Below, piece by piece: positions 51,970-60,653 of a stretch of DNA of 64,000 bases; position 1 is the first letter of the stretch, and each line of letters begins with the position of its first letter. The translations under genes were made by a program, and so were the position numbers. The notes beneath the pieces are model-generated. The model did not search any database. It worked only from the letters and a program-made list of their open reading frames with translations, and was not told the DNA's origin. This stretch comes from a virus, in IMG/VR virus record IMGVR_UViG_3300032214_000715, positions 124,001 through 188,000 of that record, one strand, 5' to 3'.

Positions 51970-53796
51970 TTAGTATGTACCGCCATCTAGTAGATCAGGA
52001 TCGATAGATACTACGCCGTCAACTACGTCAAAGTGATTTGCGTTGTAGCTGGCAACACCCTTTGTACCTGTGTCGGTTGCTACGGCAACACTTACGGTTA
52101 CTTCGTTAGCAGTAACGGCAGTGCTGATAGCGCCTGTTCCGGAAATCGCTAGAGACTCGCCTAGAGCAACAGCGTCAGAACCAGAACCACCAGTTAGAGT
52201 GATTGAACTGTTAGCTAGCTTAGCGTTGGTAACAGCACCGTCAGCGATCTTGGCAGTTGTAACTGCGTCAGCAGCGATCTTGGCTTCTGTTACAGCGGCA
52301 GCAGCTAGTTCAGCAGTGTCAACTCCAGCAGCCTTGATGGCTACGGCGCCAGCGGTTACAGCGAAATTGCCAGAAGCGAAGCTAGCAACACCCTGAACGG
52401 TGTCAGAAGCTACATCAACACTTACGGTTACTGTGTTAGCAGTAACGGCAGCACTGATAGCGCCAGAACCAGCGAATGTTAGAGTTTCAGTAGCTAAGTC
52501 TACTGTGTCTGTGCCACTGTCACCAGCGATATCTAGTGAGGTGGTGATAGAAGCGGTTGTAACTGATGTTACACGACCCTTAGCGTCAACTGTTACTACT
52601 GGAATTTCTGAAGAAGAACCGTAGGCACCAGCTGTTACGCCAGAGTTTGCTAGTGTTAGAACTAGGTCAACGTTACCTGTGCCATCAAATGATACGGCAG
52701 AAGCAGTAGCATCGCCGCTAGCACTGAAGTCACGAGCTGTTTCTAGAGCAGTTGCTGTGTCAGCGTTACCAGTTAGATCACCAGTTACGTTAGCTTCTAC
52801 TTGCTTGTTGAATACCCACTTGTCGCCAGCTGAAGCGTATGTCAATGTGGCTGAAGCACCAGCTACTGTTAGACCAGCGCCGTTAGCTTGAGCAGCAGTG
52901 GTAGCGTCTTTAGCTAGAGTGAGGTTGATGTCACTGATAGCAACAGCAGTTGAGTTAACTGTTGTGGTTGTACCCTGTACAGTTAGGTCGCCTGTGATTA
53001 CAGCGTTACCAGTTACGGTTACGTTGGTAGCGGTGATGTCGTCAGAACTTAGTGTTCCGTCAACTGTTACGTTGTTGAATGTAACGTTGTCGGTTGTACC
53101 AACAGCCTGACCGATGGAAACTTGACCGTCGGTGATTGATACGCCTGTACCAGCACTGAAGTGAGCGCGAACTTCACTAGCGCTTGGGCCGGTGTAAGTT
53201 AGAACGCCAGTTACGTTGTCGTAAGATAGTGAGCCGTCACCGCCAGCGTCTGTTACGCTGATTGAATCACGAGCGCGAGTTTCTGTGAAGTATAGATTGG
53301 TAGAGCCTTCAGCGATGTCGTCTGTGGTTAGATCAGCAGCGATGTCGCCTGTGTCTAAAGAGAAAACGCCAGTAGCGCTGTCGTATGTTAGAGCACCTGA
53401 TGGATCGCTAGCACTTACTGAACCACGAGCACGAGCTTGTGTGAAGTATTGATTGGTTGCGCCTTCTGCTAGAGCATCGGTGTCATGATTGCTGATGTCA
53501 CTAACTTGACCAGTTAGATCGCCAACGAACTCGGTAGCAGTAACAGTGGCTAGATTGCCAATATTACGACTAGCGTCAACGACAAGAGACTTGCTGGCAG
53601 CAGCAGTACCTGGGGTAGCTGTTAGTAGATCAGCATAGTAAGCGCCACCGACTTCGGTGATGTTTACGGTAGTACCGTTTGTGCTACTACCAAAATATAG
53701 CTTGCCTGAGCCAGATGAATATGCTAACTCACCAAAAGCTAGATTGGTTGGGGCTGCTGAGCCCGTTGAACGTTTGATTTTGATTGTATTTGCCAC
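51970..53796 (-). CDS. Tail-fibre protein with Mtd-N-like anchor and LDGGTY terminus, 608 aa
   Basis: GTG start (53796-53794), strong AGGAG ribosome site. Anchor MANTIKIKRSTGSAAPTNLA nearly identical to the 588-residue paralogue downstream. The shaft has two copies of the EGxTNxYFTxxRARxS unit, the conserved SDDITATNVTVTGNAVITGD ... AISDINLTLAKDATTAAQAN block, and then a region unlike the paralogue (TAELAAAAVTEAKIAADAVT, helical). It ends IDPDLLDGGTY. Its codons are clearly richer in G and C at third positions than those of the paralogue and the other fibres, so it may be highly expressed or acquired later. Confidence 0.9.
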   Translation of the reverse strand: MANTIKIKRSTGSAAPTNLAFGELAYSSGSGKLYFGSSTNGTTVNITEVGGAYYADLLTATPGTAAASKSLVVDASRNIGNLATVTATEFVGDLTGQVSDISNHDTDALAEGATNQYFTQARARGSVSASDPSGALTYDSATGVFSLDTGDIAADLTTDDIAEGSTNLYFTETRARDSISVTDAGGDGSLSYDNVTGVLTYTGPSASEVRAHFSAGTGVSITDGQVSIGQAVGTTDNVTFNNVTVDGTLSSDDITATNVTVTGNAVITGDLTVQGTTTTVNSTAVAISDINLTLAKDATTAAQANGAGLTVAGASATLTYASAGDKWVFNKQVEANVTGDLTGNADTATALETARDFSASGDATASAVSFDGTGNVDLVLTLANSGVTAGAYGSSSEIPVVTVDAKGRVTSVTTASITTSLDIAGDSGTDTVDLATETLTFAGSGAISAAVTANTVTVSVDVASDTVQGVASFASGNFAVTAGAVAIKAAGVDTAELAAAAVTEAKIAADAVTTAKIADGAVTNAKLANSSITLTGGSGSDAVALGESLAISGTGAISTAVTANEVTVSVAVATDTGTKGVASYNANHFDVVDGVVSIDPDLLDGGTY

Positions 53797-53836
53797 TTTG
53801 TTTTTCTCCTAGGTTAAAGTGTATTATGTATCTTAG

Positions 53837-53861
53837 TATGGGTACTACGAAAGTACTCATA
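53837..53861 (-). promoter_or_regulatory. 5' leader hairpin of the 608-residue fibre gene
   Basis: TATGGGTACT and AGTACTCATA (one mismatch) around a 5-base loop, at the very start of the expected late transcript. Comparable in place to the hairpin before the 588-residue paralogue. Confidence 0.45.
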
Positions 53862-53865
53862 CATA

Positions 53866-53873
53866 TATTTATA
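53866..53873 (-). promoter_or_regulatory. T4 late promoter box TATAAATA (exact consensus)
   Basis: TATAAATATATG on the minus strand upstream of the 608-residue fibre gene; an exact match to the T4 late -10. Confidence 0.75.
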
Positions 53874-53910
53874 CAAGACGTTTATTTTTTGAATAAAAAC
53901 TTGTATTTCC

Positions 53911-54372
53911 TTAAAATGCGCCGCCGTCTAACTCAGAAGACGCATCCCATTTTCCAGTAACACTATTGTACTTCAATAGTGCGTCCTGAGCAATTGGGTC
54001 GGCGGCATTTACATCTCCTATGTCTGATAATTTATCAATCTTTGCGCTGACGGTAAATTTAGTCCAATTTTCTTCCGCATTTGGCATTTCACCCGTGATG
54101 GAATCACGACTTTGCCCTGAAAGAAGAGAGTATTTATAGTATGAATCACCAGTTCTGGTGAACCCGCCCGCAGTGTATTCAGTTTTTACATAGACCAACA
54201 TACCCTCAGTTAATCGTTGACCTGTGATATTGGTTAATCTATTTCCAAATGATCCAGTGACGCTTTGTAACGAGCCACGAATTTCCGTATCCAGTACGAT
54301 TGGATGATTGCCAGTAGGGCTCCAAGTACCAGTCCAAGTGTTTCTTGTTAAACCATCGTAATTTGTGCTCAT
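53911..54372 (-). CDS. Small fibre-associated protein with LDGGAF terminus, 153 aa
   Basis: N-terminal part (about 1-55) starts MSTNYDGLTRNTWTGTWSPT and is of unknown type. A middle part with RLTEGMLVYVKTEYTAGG and YYKYSLLSGQSRD could be a small beta domain. The last about 45 residues are a fibre repeat (KIDKLSDIGDVNAADPIAQ ... LKYNSVTGKWDASSELDGGAF). Overlaps the stop of the 1,066-residue fibre by four bases (ATGA), so it is coupled to it and possibly part of the same fibre, or a tip or assembly helper. No gp38- or gp57-like family could be recognised. Confidence 0.8.
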   Translation of the reverse strand: MSTNYDGLTRNTWTGTWSPTGNHPIVLDTEIRGSLQSVTGSFGNRLTNITGQRLTEGMLVYVKTEYTAGGFTRTGDSYYKYSLLSGQSRDSITGEMPNAEENWTKFTVSAKIDKLSDIGDVNAADPIAQDALLKYNSVTGKWDASSELDGGAF

Positions 54373-57300
54373 GATATACTCACATATGTTGTTCCAGGCT
54401 GTAAGGTTATTCCATACAGCGTGTATCCTTCAGCAACATATCCTGCTGGCGGCGTAGTTGGTTGTAAACTAACAGTGTTTCCAGTTGTCACGCTTACATC
54501 AGATAACAACGACGATGTTGGACCAGTTTTGAATGATGTTGGCTGACTAGCACTAGTGCGAACGGCGAACCAAAATGCTCTTGGAGTGCTTTCAGTATTG
54601 TTTACATTCCCGGCAAATACTTTAACTTGACTTCCAAGCGCGGTGACTCCCGCGGCAAAAGCAGTTTCGTTTACTATGTTAGAAGCTGTTGGTGGAACAC
54701 TTGTAGCTGTAGTAAATAGCCAGAAACTAGGGTATGTAAATGTAGCACTGGCGCTAGCGGTAGTAGCACTTAGATTTGCCGTGTACGAAGTTCCAGTGAC
54801 GCTTGCTGGTCGTGTAAATGTGGTAGAAACACTTACAGTTCTTGTTGTCGCCGTGTTATTTTTGTGTATAGGATCAGTAAATGTAAATGTTCCACTTGCT
54901 GTAGCACTACTTGTAGTACCACCCACTGCTGTAACACTATTAGCATAATTTGAAGTACTTGACATTCCAGTTACAGTAACTGTATATGCCACTGAATTGT
55001 AACTCTGTAAGAATGTGTTGCCAGTTAAACTGGAAAGTGCTACTCCAAGAGTAGGTGTCGCCCAGTTTACTGATATACTAGCCGTAGAGGTCATGTACTC
55101 AGCGGTACTAGTTCCATTATAGAAATTGAATGCTATTGTCCCAGCGGCATTTCCACCTGCTATTGTAGTACTTGTTGGTCTGATAAATGAATCGGCGTCT
55201 GTAGTAAACGTCTGAGTCCAATCTACAGTTCCTGCTGGAGTGGCAGATTGTACTCCAGCACTAAATGTATTCAATGCGCTTATTGAACCGCTTGTAGCAG
55301 TTATACTTCTAACGGCGGAAATATATTGATCAGTAATGTCATCTGGATTTACAACACTTACAGCAAATGATGTAATTGGTTGATCCCAGCTTGGAGATGC
55401 GGGAGATATAGTAGCACTGATTGTTGGTGTAAATGTGGCCAGTGTTAAACGAAGCTTGTTTCCAAAGAATTCAGCCACGCGAACTGGTGATGTGGACCCA
55501 TTCTCTTGGTATCCAGTAAGAGTTCTATAAGAGCCACTAGTAGTAAATACCAGCGGGCCAGATTGCTCAGATATACTAGTCCAACTAACATTTCCAGCAC
55601 CGTCTGTACTCAATACTTGTCCACTGGTTCCTCCACCAATGCTTATATTGTCTGTGCTTTCAAATGCTACTTTATCGGCAGTGGCAGTTACACCAGAAAC
55701 GCCGGCAAAAGACCCATTGTTGTTATATTGTAGCTGCCCGTCAGTTCCACCAGGAATTCCAGCCGCGTCATCAACTGGAATCCACTTATCCATTACTGAG
55801 TTATAACCCAGTAACTGTCCATCGGTTGGTGGAACTGTAGTCAAGTCAACATTAACTAAATCATCAAGACTTCCAGTTGTAGCTACTGTGGCAAAATCTG
55901 GCTTGTCGGTGATGTTATTCCACGTTAGTGAAGTTGTTGTAATGTATCCAGCGGCGTTCCCAAAGATACCAACATCTGGAACGGTGCCGTTAAGATTTTC
56001 CCAAGTGAAGTTTGATTGAGTTACATACTGCGCGTCGTTCGTGAATTCACTTACGTTTGTTGGGCGATTAATTACGTTTTCCCACGTTATATCAGTTTTT
56101 AACGCATAATTTATATCGTTTTGAAAGTAACTAAGACCAGTTGGAGTACCGCTAATAGAACTCCATGCTAATTCTGAAAATTTTACAAATCCAACATCAT
56201 TTGTAAAGTCACTTACTTTAGTTGGAGCATTAGTCAAGTCTGTGTAGTTTCCACCGAATGGAGCTGCTACACTTATAGTTCCATCCTCGGCGACTGTAAC
56301 GTTATCACCTATCTTAACTCCACCCAAAATAGTGCTAGTTGCTACCGCTATTGGGGTAGTATTTGACCAAGATACGTCACTACCGTCAGTAATTAAAACT
56401 TTGTTTGCGTTTCCGTTCTGACTTGGTAATAGCGCTGCTCGTGCTGCCGCTGGGGTTTCTGCTCCTGTGCCGCCGCTCTCTACTGGTAGTACGCCGCTAA
56501 ATCCAACTGTTATGTTTCCAGTTGATCCAGTAATTGATATGTTTTGTCCAGCAGTAGCAGATAAAACTCCGGTATTGCTGATAGTATTTTCTACTATACT
56601 GATTCCGTTGCCAGCAATGTAGTTACCTACGGATCCAAACTGAGACCACTCTATAGCACTTGTTCCCAGAGATATAGTTCCGGGAGTAATCATAATCCAT
56701 TGAGTGCCAGCTAATGTAGTTCCATTCTGTATAAATGTGAAATCACCAGCAGACACTTCACCAGCAAAGCTGTTATCAAAATCAGTGGCTCGCATCAGTA
56801 CCCAATTTGGGTTATTAGCTGATAGCACATATATGCCGTTTTGTTTCTTGTCGGTTTGATTCTTAAGTAAGATTCTATCGCCAACTATTAATGTGTGACC
56901 ATCTAGTTGTGTAAGTTGTCCTACGCCAGTTAGGGTTGCTCCTATACCGTTTGATCCATTGTTATAAGTTCCGTTTAGATTAGCGGTAGAAGCAACCGCA
57001 CAAGCAAGGTGTACGTTAAGACCACTAGCTAAATTATCTACGTATTGTTTTGTGGCAGCATCTAACGCACTTACTGGGTCCGCGTGTAGCGTTAGTGTGC
57101 CCTGCATAGTGTCGCCGGCTCGATTTACAGGAGTATATCCAAGACCACTGATTACATCAGACCCGCTGAACGCTTTCCAAACTATATTAGTTCCATCAGT
57201 TGATAGTACTCGACCAGAAAATGATGCCTGCGACGGCAATAAATTATTAATAGCATCAGTTGGATTACTTGCCCCAGTACCGCCGTTAAATACTCCTAAA

Positions 57301-57569
57301 GTTCCGCCTACTGTAAATGTGCCAGAAGTCGTTATTGGGTTTCCGTCTCCAGTAGTAAAGGTTAGTCCGGTACCACCCGGATCAATATTTACAGACTTTA
57401 CCGAACCAAAATCAGGGTTAGCGTTAAAATATTTAATAGTAGAGGTGCCGTCTTTATAAAACAGACGACCGTCAGCATAGTTAATCGCAATTTCACCAAA
57501 CGATAAGTCAGATATTAATGGACTTGTTCCAGTCGTACCCGAATTTTTAATAATAATCGTTGTTGCCAT
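54369..57569 (-). CDS. Large tail-fibre protein with Mtd-N-like anchor, 1,066 aa
   Basis: Anchor (1-50) with SDLSFGEIAINYADGRLFYK. GGTG hinge, then the conserved module HADPVSALDAATKQYVDNLA ... GDRILLKNQTDKKQNGIYVL (about 165-330) shared with two other giant fibres. Then LGGVKIGDN, tandem TNDVGF / TWENV units and DGQLQYNNNGSF blocks. From about 680 onward comes an Ser/Thr-rich part with at least three Ig-like repeats, and the tip (TPRAFWFAVRTSASQPTSFK ... GYTLYGITLQPG), which I recall from cyanophage fibres. The second gene of a three-gene late unit. Confidence 0.9.
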   Translation of the reverse strand: MATTIIIKNSGTTGTSPLISDLSFGEIAINYADGRLFYKDGTSTIKYFNANPDFGSVKSVNIDPGGTGLTFTTGDGNPITTSGTFTVGGTLGVFNGGTGASNPTDAINNLLPSQASFSGRVLSTDGTNIVWKAFSGSDVISGLGYTPVNRAGDTMQGTLTLHADPVSALDAATKQYVDNLASGLNVHLACAVASTANLNGTYNNGSNGIGATLTGVGQLTQLDGHTLIVGDRILLKNQTDKKQNGIYVLSANNPNWVLMRATDFDNSFAGEVSAGDFTFIQNGTTLAGTQWIMITPGTISLGTSAIEWSQFGSVGNYIAGNGISIVENTISNTGVLSATAGQNISITGSTGNITVGFSGVLPVESGGTGAETPAAARAALLPSQNGNANKVLITDGSDVSWSNTTPIAVATSTILGGVKIGDNVTVAEDGTISVAAPFGGNYTDLTNAPTKVSDFTNDVGFVKFSELAWSSISGTPTGLSYFQNDINYALKTDITWENVINRPTNVSEFTNDAQYVTQSNFTWENLNGTVPDVGIFGNAAGYITTTSLTWNNITDKPDFATVATTGSLDDLVNVDLTTVPPTDGQLLGYNSVMDKWIPVDDAAGIPGGTDGQLQYNNNGSFAGVSGVTATADKVAFESTDNISIGGGTSGQVLSTDGAGNVSWTSISEQSGPLVFTTSGSYRTLTGYQENGSTSPVRVAEFFGNKLRLTLATFTPTISATISPASPSWDQPITSFAVSVVNPDDITDQYISAVRSITATSGSISALNTFSAGVQSATPAGTVDWTQTFTTDADSFIRPTSTTIAGGNAAGTIAFNFYNGTSTAEYMTSTASISVNWATPTLGVALSSLTGNTFLQSYNSVAYTVTVTGMSSTSNYANSVTAVGGTTSSATASGTFTFTDPIHKNNTATTRTVSVSTTFTRPASVTGTSYTANLSATTASASATFTYPSFWLFTTATSVPPTASNIVNETAFAAGVTALGSQVKVFAGNVNNTESTPRAFWFAVRTSASQPTSFKTGPTSSLLSDVSVTTGNTVSLQPTTPPAGYVAEGYTLYGITLQPGTTYVSIS

Positions 57570-57583
57570 TTATTTTTCCTTGT

Positions 57584-58552
57584 TTAACCGAAACTTCCGC
57601 CGTTTATTATGCCTACTAAATTGTCAACGTAATACTTGTTAACTAGATCGTTATCAGCTAGACCTTGTGAGTACAGTTGAGCAGTGGGGCCTTGTACTGT
57701 AACTTTATTAGCATTATTGTTGGGTAGTATCATTGTAGTGTCTCCTGACTGAGACTCCAAAAATAAATTAGATGTTCTGGCGCGCAGTGTTAGAGTTTCA
57801 CCTGAATTAGTCTGTATTACTGAATTTCCAGTTCCAGTTACAACTACACTTCCACTTCCATTTGGTAACAACACTAGATCAGAATTAGTTGCCGTGGCAG
57901 AAATACTTGAGTTGGCACCGTTTATTACAACTGGATAAGCTGATCCAACGCTCAGTGTGCTTTGTGTGTTATCAAAACTAAGTTTATCCGATTGAGCTAC
58001 TGCGTCTGTGCCGTTTCCGTACAGTATTTGATTTGGCATTAACTCAGTGAGTCCAGTACCGCCGCTACTTACTGGTACTGTATCAAGTGATATAGTAAGC
58101 GTGTCGCCGTTTAACTCAACCGTAATCGGGCTATCGCCAGTAGTAGTTACTGTTTTTCCAACAACCTTCCAGGCAGCTCCGTCATAGTATTCCGCTACAG
58201 GGCTGGATCCGCTAGTGTTAATTCTCAACATTCCAACTGTCGGGGACTCTGGTCGTTCTTCAGTAGTACCAACTGGTATACTTACGGCTGAGGTTCCATC
58301 AAATTTAACGACACCCTGTTGTTGTAAACTAACTGTAGTTCCAGCAAAGCTTAATTTCCCAGTGTCGGAAGATATATTTACGTCGGTGTCTAATGCGGTA
58401 ATAGACGAAGCCACCATTGGAATATGGGTGGATTCGTTTGTTGCTCTTACGCTAAAGGAATTAGTAATTACATCGTAATAAACTACGCCGCCATTTTTCC
58501 CGTACTGTACCGAGTTTGATGTTCCTGCTAATCCGTAATTTTTTGTAACCAT
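57584..58552 (-). CDS. Tail-fibre protein, 322 aa
   Basis: Starts MVTKNYGLAGTSNSVQYGK with YYDVITNSFSVRATNES, probably an anchor of the same general type as in the giant 2,239-residue fibre. A short shaft with LSFAGTTVSLQQQG, GMLRINTSGSSPVAEYYDGA (common fibre-shaft block) and TVPVSSGGTGLTELMPNQIL. The C-terminal part (MILPNNNANKVTVQGPTA ... LADNDLVNKYYVDNLVG) is related to the end of the 588-residue fibre, and it closes with IINGGSFG. First gene of the unit that continues with the 1,066- and 153-residue genes; late promoter with exact TATAAATA upstream. Confidence 0.88.
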   Translation of the reverse strand: MVTKNYGLAGTSNSVQYGKNGGVVYYDVITNSFSVRATNESTHIPMVASSITALDTDVNISSDTGKLSFAGTTVSLQQQGVVKFDGTSAVSIPVGTTEERPESPTVGMLRINTSGSSPVAEYYDGAAWKVVGKTVTTTGDSPITVELNGDTLTISLDTVPVSSGGTGLTELMPNQILYGNGTDAVAQSDKLSFDNTQSTLSVGSAYPVVINGANSSISATATNSDLVLLPNGSGSVVVTGTGNSVIQTNSGETLTLRARTSNLFLESQSGDTTMILPNNNANKVTVQGPTAQLYSQGLADNDLVNKYYVDNLVGIINGGSFG

Positions 58553-58571
58553 ATTTAATTCCTAACTTAAA

Positions 58572-58579
58572 TATTTATA
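58572..58579 (-). promoter_or_regulatory. T4 late promoter box TATAAATA (exact consensus)
   Basis: GATATAAATATTTAAG on the minus strand, after a short ATCATCA/TGATGAT hairpin (58585-58611 region) at the end of the 680-residue gene. Confidence 0.75.
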
Positions 58580-58591
58580 TCACGATCATCA

Positions 58592-60634
58592 TCAAACATA
58601 TGTGATGATTATAGTGGCCGCACCTTGAGTTGATCCACCATCATTAAAAGTACCAGTTACTGTTACATCTCCATCAACATTAACTCCTGGTGTGCCACCA
58701 ACTCCAAATTTAAGCCCAGTATCAGCGGTGTATATACCAACGGCATTTAAGTTGTTTAGATTTATCGCCATTAGTCCATTGATGGAAGTCACTGGAGTTT
58801 CTGAATTATTGATTAAGTAACCAAGCGCAAGTGTGGCCAATCCGTTAAATGGAACAGACACATTTACTGCTACCGATGCTATTCTGCGACCAGTTGTTAG
58901 TGTTCCAATATTAAATTCAAGCGGAGAATTATTGGTTAATGTGTAGGATAGTGTCTTGCTGTCTACACTTGCTGAACTTTGTCTAGCAATTAAGACCCAA
59001 TCAGATCCGTCCCACAACCAATTACTCCATTGATTTACATAATTATTATTTCCATCATTGCTGTCAATTACATAGGCTTGATCTCCTATTAATGGAGTAA
59101 GTGAGTCTCTGAAGGCCAAGTCAGTTACTACCATTGCGCCTGCTTGACGCACTCCGCCCTGTATATAAAGACCAGCGGCCTTTGTTCCATTTTCAACACT
59201 TACTAAACCAAAGTCTAGAGTGACACTTCCCTGTACATCTAAGAAATTAATTGCTCTGGCATCAATGGCAGTAAATTTGACAATATTCTGTGTAGATGCT
59301 GAAGTACTTAACGAGATACCAGATCCTGAGTTTGGTCCAGCAAAGGGAACACCATTGGTATCACTGTTAACATTACTAATAGTAATTATTCCGCCGCTGT
59401 CATTAATAATTTTCAATCCTGTTCCAGAGTTTATTACCTCGGCAGATATATTGGGTATGTTCGCATTGTTAATATCCTTTGCCATTTGCGTTGGTAGTGA
59501 GTAATCTTCGTATCCAGGAACAGATGATCTGCTAGAAAACGTCACCAATACTCCATTTATGCTGGCGCTGACCGGATTAGAGGCGGCGAATAGCGCAGGC
59601 TCACCATAGATTGTTGATATATTAGATGATATCGTTTGCGCCGATGATGGACTTAAACTTAGCTCCGCATTTACTCCAGTGTCTTCAGTCGCCGAGTTAA
59701 TAGCAGATACTAAATCCTCTGCGGACCCAGTTCCACCAACAGTGATATTTACTGAATTCAGAGAAATTATACTTCCAGAAGTTGTCGGGCCAGTAGAAGT
59801 CCCAGACACCTTAGATACGGTCTGATTTCTTAATTTAATGTAGATAGGAGACCCGGCTGAATCCAACGATAGTTCCCCTGGAACATCAGTTGAACTGTAT
59901 ATTTGATCGCCTACGTCACCTGGAAGAGAGTCTAGAAAATCAACTATCTTGTTGATGGGATTTATAGTAAACCATCCAGGGATAGCATCAGACACAGACG
60001 TTACTCGTCCAATTACAATTTTATAAAATTCATCGGCTAATACATATCTATGTGTTTCGTTATCTACGGCTATGACATCATTGATAGCAAACGTATTGTC
60101 TGCTTGATATAGTGCGTAATCGTACTGTAGATTATTGTACGTAAATCTACTAATTAAATTTTGAGTGAAGTTAGAAGAAATTCCTGATGGGGGAACTGGG
60201 TCTATTTGCGGTATTCCGTCTCCACTTAGATTAAAAATGACATATACACCGAGACTTAGACCACCATTTCCAACTTGAGAGGTATCTCTAAAGGTATTGT
60301 ATCTATAAATATCCTGAACAGTGGCAACTACGCTATTTGCTGATTTGGACTCTATGGATATTATTTGCCACGCTTGCCCAGTAGTGGCGTTGGCAATCCA
60401 CTGCCCTATAGTTACATCATATCCATTATACAATCCGGGATTTCTAGTCAGATAAGAGCTTTGATTTTGAGATGCCACTGACATCTCAATTTTCCAGCGA
60501 TATGCTTTTGCCGACGGCGCTGGAGAGCCCGTAGATGGGAAATTTAAAGGATTGTACCAGGGTAAAAACTCTGTGCCCAATACGCTAGTAACGTTAGCCT
60601 CTAATGTTTTTACGGGTTTATTTAAAAATGACAT
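58592..60634 (-). CDS. Tail-fibre / baseplate-associated structural protein with flagellar-hook-like motifs, 680 aa
   Basis: Unlike the other fibres it lacks GGTG hinges. Residues 1-250 include NPLNFPSTGSPAPSAKAYRW, a Tyr/Trp-rich domain with YNGYDVTIGQWIANATTG and repeated SNSVVATVQD type beta strands. Residues about 275-400 contain two units that resemble the flagellin/FliD hook-IN motif (ISLNSVNITVGGTGSAEDLV then SAINSATEDTGVNAEL, and GVLVTFSSRSS ... MAKDINNANIPNISAEVI). A short block DVQGSVTLDFG then RQAGAMVVTDLAFRDSLTP and the end with TSINGLMAINLNNLNAVGI. Baseplate connection is a guess from its different architecture. It follows the 1,058-residue gene with a 19-base gap. Confidence 0.78.
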   Translation of the reverse strand: MSFLNKPVKTLEANVTSVLGTEFLPWYNPLNFPSTGSPAPSAKAYRWKIEMSVASQNQSSYLTRNPGLYNGYDVTIGQWIANATTGQAWQIISIESKSANSVVATVQDIYRYNTFRDTSQVGNGGLSLGVYVIFNLSGDGIPQIDPVPPSGISSNFTQNLISRFTYNNLQYDYALYQADNTFAINDVIAVDNETHRYVLADEFYKIVIGRVTSVSDAIPGWFTINPINKIVDFLDSLPGDVGDQIYSSTDVPGELSLDSAGSPIYIKLRNQTVSKVSGTSTGPTTSGSIISLNSVNITVGGTGSAEDLVSAINSATEDTGVNAELSLSPSSAQTISSNISTIYGEPALFAASNPVSASINGVLVTFSSRSSVPGYEDYSLPTQMAKDINNANIPNISAEVINSGTGLKIINDSGGIITISNVNSDTNGVPFAGPNSGSGISLSTSASTQNIVKFTAIDARAINFLDVQGSVTLDFGLVSVENGTKAAGLYIQGGVRQAGAMVVTDLAFRDSLTPLIGDQAYVIDSNDGNNNYVNQWSNWLWDGSDWVLIARQSSASVDSKTLSYTLTNNSPLEFNIGTLTTGRRIASVAVNVSVPFNGLATLALGYLINNSETPVTSINGLMAINLNNLNAVGIYTADTGLKFGVGGTPGVNVDGDVTVTGTFNDGGSTQGAATIIITYV

Positions 60635-60653
60635 TTATCTGCCCTCGGATGCG

